NCBI GenBank assembly: GCA_035544515.1
Contig: DATKEG010000005.1
Coordinates: forward strand, 1-7,844
Length of the DNA: 7,844 nt
Direction: 5' to 3'
Origin: DATKEG01 sp035544515
GTDB lineage: Bacteria; Acidobacteriota; Vicinamibacteria; Fen-336
The notes below the pieces were generated by a model. That model made no database searches and was not told the origin of the DNA. It saw only the letters and a program-made list of their open reading frames with translations. How positions within the stretch are numbered: position 1 is the first letter of the stretch; each line of letters starts with the position of its first letter. This document shows, piece after piece, positions 1 to 6,002 of the stretch. The position numbers and the translations under genes were made by a program.

Positions 1-660
1 GAAGCCGCGGATGCTGTTCGCGCCTCCGGCCTCGAAGCCCTCGTCCGCCACCAGCGGCTCGTCGTCGAGCACGTGGGCCAGCCCGAGCCGGTAGCCCTGC
101 GCCCAGGTCAGCGACTCGCTCAAAGGGCGGCTGATGAAGGCCTGGGCGAAGCCCTTGACGAAGTCGAAGTCGGAGCCCAGCGCACGCGGAGAGACCTCCA
201 GGCTCAGGCTGAGGAACCGGCCCCGGCGGGCGTCGAGCGGGTTGTCGCGCGTGTCGCGGAGCAACGACACGTCCAGCCCGGCGACGCGGTGCGATGAGGT
301 GAGGAACTCGGAGTCGACGGCGACCGTCTTGAGACGGTAGCCGAAGAGCAGGTTCCAGCGGTCGCCGAACGGGCGCGTGCTCTGGATCTGGCCGCCGGTC
401 TGGACGCGAGAGAAGGTCGGCCCGCCGTCCTCGCCGGGGAGGAGCGGCAGATCCTCCTCGAGCCGGAAGACCGATGCGGTCAGCCGTCCCGTGGGGAGCA
501 GCAGGGCCGGCGCGGTGAGGAAGCCGCGCGCGTCGCGCAGGTCGGGGCCGGCGCTGAGCCTCGCACCCGCGGAGATCCCGGCTCCCAGCAGGTTGCGCAG
601 CTCGCCGTCGAGCTCGCCGCGGCTGCCCTTGTCGTCGTTGTAGCTGGCCAGGTAGCCGGC
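1..660 (-). other. Omp85 beta-barrel domain, incomplete (residues 1723-1942)
   Basis: Alternating amphipathic strands begin at AGYLASYNDDKG, directly after the last POTRA. Conserved Omp85 (bacterial surface antigen family) features follow: LDVSLLRDTRDNPLDARRGRFLSLSLE (1851-1877), a strand pair around FDFVKGFAQAFISRPL, and EGFEAGGANSIRGF at the window edge. The (V/I)RG(F/Y) motif sits on the loop-6 tip that folds into the barrel lumen in BamA, TamA and FhaC. The missing part should contain the last strands and the C-terminal beta-signal, which cannot be examined here. Confidence 0.9.
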
Positions 661-3600
661 CCGGACGCGGTCGCCCTCCTCGAGGGTCACCGTCACCGTG
701 GCCGGGTTGTCCTCGGACACGGTCGCCGCCGCGCGCGTGAACAGGCCGAGGTCGAGCAGCCGCCGCTCCAGCTCCGCGACCTGGCGCGGGTCGAGGGGAT
801 CGCCGGGCCGGATCGGGACGTGGCGGCGGACCAGGCTCTCCCGCGCGTGCCGGAGCCCGACGAGCGCCACCCCGGCCACGGTCACCTTCTCTCCCTCGGC
901 GATCTCGAACACCACCTCCACGTCCGTGTCCCGCGTGTCCAGGCGCGGGCTCACGCGGACGGACGCATGGCCGAGGCCGAAGTAGTGGCCGCGCAGCCGG
1001 TCCGCGGCCGCCACGGCCGGCCCCGGCTCGTAGGCGGCGCCCGTCTCCAGCCCCGCCACCCGGGCGAGCTCGGCAGCGTCGCGCGTCGCCCCCTCGAAGC
1101 GCACCGCGGTGAGCCGCGCGCGGGGCCCTTCGCGCACGGGCACGGCGATGCTCACGCGCCCGCCGGCCTCCTCGCTCACGCGGGGCGGGTCCACCTCGGC
1201 CCCGAGATGCCAGGCGGCGTGGTAGGCGGCCACGACGTCGCGCACGGCCGCTTCGGGATCCGACAGGAGCCTCCCCGCCCCGCCCGCGGCCTCGAGCAGC
1301 CGCGAGGGGGAGAGCGCCGAGGCGCCAGGGAAGCTCACCTGCGCCCGCAGCACGGGCCCCGGCTCGACCTCGAACACGAGCGTGCGCCCTTCGTCCGCCA
1401 CCGCGCGCGCGTCCACCGTGGCTCGGAGGTGGCCGCGCCGGCGCAGCTCGGCGAGGAGCCGCGCGCGCCCGCGGTCGAGCGCCTCCTCCTCGAAAAGCGA
1501 GGTATGGATGACGCCGGTGAGGTCGGGCGGATCGGACAGGCCCTCCACGCGCCAGCGGTACCTCTCGCCCGCGCGGATGGCGAACACCGCCACCTGGCCG
1601 TCGAAGCGGCCCCCCACCTCCGACTCGAGATAGCCGCGCTCGACCAGCCGCTCGCGCAGGCGGTCGGCGTCGTCCTGCAGGTCCCAGACCGTCTTTCGGT
1701 CGCCGGGGGCGGTGCGGAGGATCGCGCGCAGCGCGCCGGGCTCGAGCGGCCGGTCGCCCTCCAGGCGCACCTCCACCACGCGCACCCGCTGCTCGGCGGC
1801 CGCCGCGGGGGGCCGCGTCCCGCCGAAGCGGAGGCGCTGGCCGGCGCCGAAGGTGAAGCTCCCGTCGTCGGTACGGCGCACGGTCAGGGCCACGTCGCGT
1901 CCGGGCGAGACCTCCACCTGGATGAACCGTCCCTCCGGGTCCTGCAGGCTGAGCGAGTAGACGAGGTTCACCCGTTGCGAGAGGCGCTTGCCGAACGTGA
2001 ACCGCGCGCCCGTCTCGACCTCGCCCTCGCGCGCCACCAGCTCGGGTTGGATGCGGACCTCGTCGAGGCCCAGGCCGCCGCCGATCGTCTCGGTGAGCCG
2101 CCCGGCCAGGAGCGTGGCCGCGGGGCCGGCCATGGCCACGCGCGCACTCGGGTTCTGGCTGTCGCCGGTGGCGATGAGGTTCACGATCTCCAGTTTCGAG
2201 TAGGCGGGGTCCGAGCGCAGCGACAGGCGGGGCCCCGCGAGCGGGCCCTGCAGCTCCACCGTCACGTTCACGTCGGCGCGCTTGGCGCCCGCCTGGCGGT
2301 CGAAGTCCGGGATGCGCGCGGTGGCGTCCAGGCTGATCACGGGGTCCCAGTTGCCCGAATACACGAGCCGGCCGCTGCCGATGACGAACTCCTGGCCCTG
2401 GACGAAGACCTTGCCGCCGCTCTCGATGTCGAGCGTGCCGATGGGGGCCGGGTTCTGCATGTCCCCGCGCACGGTGAGCCGGCCCGTGGCCTGCAGCCGG
2501 GCCAGGCTGTTGCGCACGAGGATCGGGCTCTCGGTGACCACGCGGATGTCGAGCGCCACCGAGCGCAGGAGGGCCGACTCCGCGCTGGCGGGCGCGGGCG
2601 CGGTCAGGCTCTCCTCGAGCGCGGTGTCGAGGTCGTACAAGCCGCGCAGCGCGCGCACCGTTCCCGACAGCGCCAGGGCGCCCGTGCGCCCGGTCAGGGT
2701 GAGGTCGGCTTCCAGCCGGCTGCGCATCCCCTCCGGGTAGCGCAGGGCGAGGCCGCGCCCGGCCAGCTCGAAGCGCGCGTCCGCCAGGCCGGTGCCCTCG
2801 ATCCGGGCCGATCCGGACGCGGACAGCTCGCCCCCGCCCAGCTCGGCCGTCGCGCGGGTCAGGCGCAGCGTGCGTCCGTCGAGGACGGCCTCGGCCGCGA
2901 GGCCGGTCAGCGCCTGCGGCAGGGTGCGCAGGCGCAGCGTTCCCCCTTCGACGCGGACCGTGCCTTCCGGGCGCGGCTCGTCGAGCGTGCCGCCCACGCG
3001 CAGGTCCACCCTCGAGGTGCCGGTCAGCGCGGCCTCCTCCAGGAAGGGCGAGAGCGCGCGCAGCTCCAGCGTGCCCTGGCCGGTCACATCGAGCGTGCGG
3101 CGGGGCAGGTCGACCGTGCCCGCGAGCCGCAAGGAGCCGCCGGCCGTGCGCAGCTCCAAGGTCTCGAGCGTGAGCCGGCCGGCGTCGAGGCGGACTTCGC
3201 CCGGCGAAAGCTCCAGCGGCAGGTCCTGCACGCGGGCGGTGGTGGCGGGAACGGAGAGCGTCCCGCGCAGCTCGCCGAGGGAGCCGAGCCCGCCGCGCAG
3301 CTCGGCACGGCCGGCGAGCGTGGCCTCCACGGCCGTCTCCTGTGCCGGCGCGAGCCGCCGCAGGATCTCGCCCGCCTGCACGCCGGACCACGTGAGGCCG
3401 AGCCGCGCCTCCTCGCCGGGCGCCGGCCGCTCCTTTTGCCGGCGCGCTTCGCGCCAGAAGGCGGCGATCGGCACCTCGCCCTCCACCTCGATCGTGCCCC
3501 CGGCCACGGCCACGGTGAGCCCGGGGATGCGGATGGCGTCGCCCTCGAGGGCCAGGCGGCCCTCGTCCACGCGCACCGGCGGAGCGGCGGGCGAGTCGAG

Positions 3601-5826
3601 CGCCACGTCCTCGAGCGAGAGGAAGCCGTGGGCGCGCGGCGCCGCGCGCGTTCCGTCCACCGTCACCTCCGCGCGCGCCGTTCCCCCCAGCGTCCAGTCG
3701 CGTGGCGTGACGGGTAACGCGCCGAGGTCCGCCTCGACGGTCGCGCGGAGCGCGAGCGGAGCGCCGGGGGCGGCCCCCGCGCTTCCGCTGACCTGCGCGG
3801 AGAGCCCCGTTCCCCGCAGGTGCAGTCCGCCGACCGTGACCCGGCCCTCCGCGAAGCCGGCCGTGAACGGCGCCACGGTGTGCGCGGTGAGCGCGCCGCT
3901 CTCCATCTCCAGCGTCTCGATCCGCCCCTCGGCGGACGCCGCGCCGGGGTCCGCCAGCGGCACGTCGAACGTGGCCGACCCGGTGAGCGTGCCCGCGAGC
4001 GGCCGGCCCTCGGGCAGGAGCGGGGCGAGCGCCTCGAGCGGAGCGCCCGCGACGTCGATCCGCCCGCGCAGCGACGCGTCCTTCCCGAGCGCCGTCCGCG
4101 CGTCGGCCGTCGCGCCCAGGCGCGGCAGCGCCGCGCGGAGCCGCGCCGCCCCGCGTTCCGCCTCCACGTCGACGCGCAAGGCGCCCAGCTCCAGGCCGCG
4201 CCACCCGAGCGACTCCACCGCGGCGTGTCCGCCGCCGGAGAGCGCGTCGAGGGGCCCCGAGGAGCGCCAGGCGAACGCCGCCACTCCCCGCGCGCCGGCC
4301 ACGAGCCGGGCGAGGTCGACCCCGCGGCCCGCCAGCTCGAGCGCGCGCACGCGCGTGCCGGCGGTCTCCGCCGAGCCCTCCACGGTGCCCCCCGCGGCCT
4401 CGAGCCGCACCTCGGCCCTCACGCGGTCCGCCTGCGAGCGCAGCGTGCCCTCGATCCTCACCGGCACCGGCCCGGCCGCCCCCGGGAGCGAGAGCGTGCC
4501 GTCAACCGTGCCGTCGACGGCCGGGGGCAGCGCGCCGCGCGCGGTTCCCGCCGCGGTCAGCCGTCCCGGCGGCAGCGCCGCGCCGGACGCGGGCTCCGTG
4601 TCGAGCGACGCCGTCCACGCCAGGTCCAGGTCCGGTCCGGGCAGGCGCACCGGCCCGCGCGCGCGCGCCCGCGCCGCGAAGCGCATGCCGCCGCCGTCCT
4701 GCCCGCTCGCTTCCGCCTCGGCCTCGATCCGCAGGCGCCGGCGCACGTCGCCTTCGAAACGCACGGCGCCGGAGGCGGCGCCGCGAAGCCCCGCTCCCCC
4801 GCCTCCCAGCTGCGCGGCGAGCCGCCGGAGGTCGACGCCGGAGGCCTCGAGCGTGCCGCGCAGGTCGCTTCCGCTCAGCCGGGCCTCGAGCGTGCCGTCT
4901 CCGCCGAGCAGGCTCAGGCGCGCCGTAACGCTCGTCCGGGCGGTGCCCGTGGCGTGCGTCAGCTCGGCCCGGACGCGGTCGAGCGTCCACCCCGAGGCCT
5001 GCAAGCGCCGCCCGTCGAGCTCGGCCTCCACGTTGATCGCGTCGGCCGTTCCCCAGGCCCGGCCGTGCGCCTGCACCATGCCCGAGGCGGGCGAGAGCCC
5101 CGCGAGGGGGCCGAGCTCGGCGAGGTCCGCGCGCGCCTCGAAGCGGAGGTCCGGCCGCAGGTCGCCGACGCGGCCGAGGGCGCCGGCGGCCTCCACGCGC
5201 GTGCGCGTCAAGCCGGCGGTCAGGGACTCGAGGTGCAACTCCAGGCGCGGAGAGATGCGGAGGCGGGCGCGGAGCGGCCCCAGGGCGATGGGGTCCGCCC
5301 GCTGCCAGACGCCACCCGACGCCTGCGCCGCCAGCACGCCCTCGCCCACGCTGCCGCTCACGTCGAGCGAGCGCAGCACGAGGGGGCCGCCGAGGGCGGG
5401 ATCTTCGTAGGAGAAGGTGACGCCGCCGATCGCGACGTCTCGGATGACGAGCGGTCCCGAAGGCGGCGGAGCCGGGGGCACGGGCTCGGAGGGGGTGCGC
5501 ACGACGACGTGCCCCCCGTGCATCTCGAGCCGGTCCACGAACAGACCATCGCGGAACAGGGTGTCGCGCGACAGCGTCACGTGGACCCGGTCGGCCTCGA
5601 GCCGGTAGGTGGGCGCGTCGAGAACCAGGCCGCGGAGCTCGACCGAGAGGCGGCCGGGCACGACGCGCACGCCGCCGATGCGGCTGTCCGGGCCGACCAG
5701 GGCCCGCAGCCTCGATTCGAGCAGGCCCCGCAGCGGGCCCTGCGGGAACCACCCGAGCGCCAGCGCGCCCAGGACCGCGGCCGCCACGAGGACCACGAGG
5801 ACGGCGGCGCGGCGCGACGGTCGCAC
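1..5826 (-). CDS. TamB-TamA (Omp85) fusion protein, 3'-truncated by window edge
   Basis: This single open frame of 1942 codons has no internal stop and remains open at position 1. Residues 7-27 form a hydrophobic signal anchor (AAVLVVLVAAAVLGALALGWF) after a short basic N-terminus. Residues 28-1100 are a glycine- and leucine-rich beta-repeat body typical of AsmA/TamB proteins (for example LFVDRLEMHGGHVVV near 95-109). Residues ~1100-1335 match the TamB C-terminal domain. A linker (~1336-1346) leads to five POTRA domains (1347-~1722) and an Omp85 barrel containing RDTRDNPLDARRG (1857-1869) and GGANSIRGF at the cut end (1934-1942). E. coli TamB is 1259 residues; BamA continues about 150 residues past its RGF, so the full product is probably near 2,090 residues. 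Known TAM function is outer-membrane protein assembly, and TamB-like proteins also carry phospholipid between membranes; the same role here is inferred. The GTG start was chosen because GGGAGGGAG lies 12 bases upstream and the anchor follows at once. An in-frame GTG at 5875-5877 lacks such a site. Domain identity is very secure; the exact substrate is unknown. Confidence 0.93.
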   Translation of the reverse strand, partial: MRPSRRAAVLVVLVAAAVLGALALGWFPQGPLRGLLESRLRALVGPDSRIGGVRVVPGRLSVELRGLVLDAPTYRLEADRVHVTLSRDTLFRDGLFVDRLEMHGGHVVVRTPSEPVPPAPPPSGPLVIRDVAIGGVTFSYEDPALGGPLVLRSLDVSGSVGEGVLAAQASGGVWQRADPIALGPLRARLRISPRLELHLESLTAGLTRTRVEAAGALGRVGDLRPDLRFEARADLAELGPLAGLSPASGMVQAHGRAWGTADAINVEAELDGRRLQASGWTLDRVRAELTHATGTARTSVTARLSLLGGDGTLEARLSGSDLRGTLEASGVDLRRLAAQLGGGGAGLRGAASGAVRFEGDVRRRLRIEAEAEASGQDGGGMRFAARARARGPVRLPGPDLDLAWTASLDTEPASGAALPPGRLTAAGTARGALPPAVDGTVDGTLSLPGAAGPVPVRIEGTLRSQADRVRAEVRLEAAGGTVEGSAETAGTRVRALELAGRGVDLARLVAGARGVAAFAWRSSGPLDALSGGGHAAVESLGWRGLELGALRVDVEAERGAARLRAALPRLGATADARTALGKDASLRGRIDVAGAPLEALAPLLPEGRPLAGTLTGSATFDVPLADPGAASAEGRIETLEMESGALTAHTVAPFTAGFAEGRVTVGGLHLRGTGLSAQVSGSAGAAPGAPLALRATVEADLGALPVTPRDWTLGGTARAEVTVDGTRAAPRAHGFLSLEDVALDSPAAPPVRVDEGRLALEGDAIRIPGLTVAVAGGTIEVEGEVPIAAFWREARRQKERPAPGEEARLGLTWSGVQAGEILRRLAPAQETAVEATLAGRAELRGGLGSLGELRGTLSVPATTARVQDLPLELSPGEVRLDAGRLTLETLELRTAGGSLRLAGTVDLPRRTLDVTGQGTLELRALSPFLEEAALTGTSRVDLRVGGTLDEPRPEGTVRVEGGTLRLRTLPQALTGLAAEAVLDGRTLRLTRATAELGGGELSASGSARIEGTGLADARFELAGRGLALRYPEGMRSRLEADLTLTGRTGALALSGTVRALRGLYDLDTALEESLTAPAPASAESALLRSVALDIRVVTESPILVRNSLARLQATGRLTVRGDMQNPAPIGTLDIESGGKVFVQGQEFVIGSGRLVYSGNWDPVISLDATARIPDFDRQAGAKRADVNVTVELQGPLAGPRLSLRSDPAYSKLEIVNLIATGDSQNPSARVAMAGPAATLLAGRLTETIGGGLGLDEVRIQPELVAREGEVETGARFTFGKRLSQRVNLVYSLSLQDPEGRFIQVEVSPGRDVALTVRRTDDGSFTFGAGQRLRFGGTRPPAAAAEQRVRVVEVRLEGDRPLEPGALRAILRTAPGDRKTVWDLQDDADRLRERLVERGYLESEVGGRFDGQVAVFAIRAGERYRWRVEGLSDPPDLTGVIHTSLFEEEALDRGRARLLAELRRRGHLRATVDARAVADEGRTLVFEVEPGPVLRAQVSFPGASALSPSRLLEAAGGAGRLLSDPEAAVRDVVAAYHAAWHLGAEVDPPRVSEEAGGRVSIAVPVREGPRARLTAVRFEGATRDAAELARVAGLETGAAYEPGPAVAAADRLRGHYFGLGHASVRVSPRLDTRDTDVEVVFEIAEGEKVTVAGVALVGLRHARESLVRRHVPIRPGDPLDPRQVAELERRLLDLGLFTRAAATVSEDNPATVTVTLEEGDRVRAGYLASYNDDKGSRGELDGELRNLLGAGISAGARLSAGPDLRDARGFLTAPALLLPTGRLTASVFRLEEDLPLLPGEDGGPTFSRVQTGGQIQSTRPFGDRWNLLFGYRLKTVAVDSEFLTSSHRVAGLDVSLLRDTRDNPLDARRGRFLSLSLEVSPRALGSDFDFVKGFAQAFISRPLSESLTWAQGYRLGLAHVLDDEPLVADEGFEAGGANSIRGF
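661..1788 (-). other. Five tandem POTRA domains (residues 1347-1722)
   Basis: Five consecutive modules of about 70-80 residues can be aligned by their beta-alpha-alpha-beta-beta pattern. Each opens with a strand such as VRVVEVRLEG, YRWRVEGL, LRAQVSFPGA, RARLTAVRFEGA or KVTVAGVALVGL. Each then has a helix pair ending in a turn like ERGYLES, RRGHLRA, AAWHLGAEV, GLGHASV or DLGLFTRA, and a closing strand such as VAVFAIRAGE, LVFEVEPGP, VSIAVPVREGP, VEVVFEIAEGE or VTVTLEEGD. Approximate bounds are 1347-1422, 1423-1491, 1493-1568, 1570-1645 and 1647-1722. E. coli TamA has three POTRAs and BamA five, so the count is BamA-like. POTRAs dock periplasmic partners and the substrate. In E. coli TamA the first POTRA contacts TamB, which here is covalently attached. 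Confidence 0.85.
1822..5826 (-). other. TamB/AsmA-like half of the fusion (residues 1-1335)
   Basis: The N-terminal anchor would hold this half in the inner membrane with the rest in the periplasm. A proline-rich stretch (residues ~112-122) precedes GPLVIRDVAIGGVTFSYED, typical of the AsmA-like N-terminal region. The middle consists of many degenerate beta modules of the kind G-T-L-x-L or L-x-G-T-L, as in the hydrophobic beta-groove of TamB. The C-terminal domain (DUF490, Pfam TamB family) is recognisable from NSLARLQATGRLTVRGD (1106-1122), IGTLDIESGGKVFVQGQEF (about 1129-1147), GSGRLVYSGNWDP (1150-1162) and SDPAYSKLEIVNLIATGD (1205-1222). It ends in the usual run of amphipathic strands with GRDVALTVRR near 1309-1318. 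Length and domain order equal those of a complete free-standing TamB, so nothing seems to have been lost in the fusion. Confidence 0.9.
5746..5808 (-). other. Inner-membrane signal anchor of the fusion protein
   Basis: Residues 7-27 form an uncharged stretch of alanine, valine and leucine flanked by R2, R5 and R6 on the N-terminal side and followed by PQG. No AXA-type signal-peptidase site with good context and no lipobox cysteine is visible, so it most likely stays as a single transmembrane anchor with the C-terminal bulk in the periplasm, as known for TamB. No second signal sequence occurs before the POTRA half. Confidence 0.75.
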
Positions 5827-5838
5827 GCTCTTTGGGTT

Positions 5839-5847
5839 CTCCCTCCC
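5839..5847 (-). promoter_or_regulatory. Ribosome-binding site of the tamB-tamA fusion gene
   Basis: On the minus strand GGGAGGGAG lies 12 bases before the GTG at 5826-5824. It is the only good Shine-Dalgarno match near the N-terminal anchor and decides the start. The spacing is slightly longer than the usual 5-10 bases if the last GAG pairs, and longer if the first GGAG does. Confidence 0.6.
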
Positions 5848-5853
5848 GGCGCC

Positions 5854-5871
5854 AGGCGCTGTCGGGCGCCT
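5854..5871 (-). other. Small inverted repeat in the fusion-gene leader
   Basis: AGGCGC (5854-5859) and GCGCCT (5866-5871) are perfect reverse complements separated by six bases. The hairpin would form seven bases upstream of the GGGAGGGAG ribosome-binding site in the leader mRNA. A 6-bp GC stem is easily found by chance at this base composition, so a regulatory role is only possible. Confidence 0.25.
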
Positions 5872-5988
5872 CGCCACCCCTGGACGATGATGCCACGAAC
5901 CCGCCCGCGAGAGGAGGTACCTGCCACCCTCGCCTGCCCGATGGATTGTCGAGAAGGAACGTATTAGTCTGCCCGGGCACAACCGAAC

Positions 5989-5992
5989 GAGG
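5989..5992 (+). promoter_or_regulatory. Probable ribosome-binding site of the hybrid histidine kinase
   Basis: GAGG lies 10 bases upstream of the ATG at 6003. A closer AGG (5997-5999) is only three bases from the ATG and therefore too near. The site is modest but supports the ATG at 6003 over more upstream in-frame starts. Confidence 0.4.
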
Positions 5993-6002
5993 TCGCAGGC
6001 TC

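Larger units (their letters stand above)
5827..6002. promoter_or_regulatory. Divergent intergenic region with presumed promoters of both genes
   Basis: This 176-base stretch separates two divergently transcribed genes and must hold promoters for both unless a longer transcript enters. It is less GC-rich than its surroundings only around 5941-5967. That stretch contains TATTAG (5962-5967) read rightwards and TAATAC (minus strand, 5966-5961) read leftwards, either of which could be a -10 element. No convincing -35 element sits 16-18 bases away in either direction, so I do not assign a promoter. The region also holds a 6-bp hairpin (5854-5871) and an orphan Shine-Dalgarno sequence (5912-5918). 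Confidence 0.45.

Noticed and set aside
820..3717. Plus-strand open frame of 965 codons
   Set aside because: It is antisense to the TamB-TamA gene. Its translation is a low-complexity mix of R, A, H, G, E and Q without domains, as expected opposite a GC-rich coding strand.
4656..4679. Run of alternating GC dinucleotides that looks like a simple repeat
   Set aside because: It encodes an alternating Ala-Arg stretch of a TamB beta strand in the correct frame and is explained by codon bias.
2792..5410. Plus-strand open frame of 872 codons, rich in serine, arginine and proline
   Set aside because: It is another antisense shadow of the fusion gene. The composition is biased and no motif is seen, while the opposite strand gives recognisable TamB sequence throughout.
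3820..5967. Plus-strand open frame of 715 codons
   Set aside because: It is an antisense shadow with arginine-rich low complexity. Only its last eight codons (MDCREGTY) lie in the intergenic region and are noted separately.
5832..6002. Upstream extension of the kinase by 57 residues to an ATG at 5832
   Set aside because: The added residues are not domain-like and no ribosome-binding site precedes 5832. The ATG at 6003 has a GAGG at suitable distance and directly precedes the helix and PAS domain.
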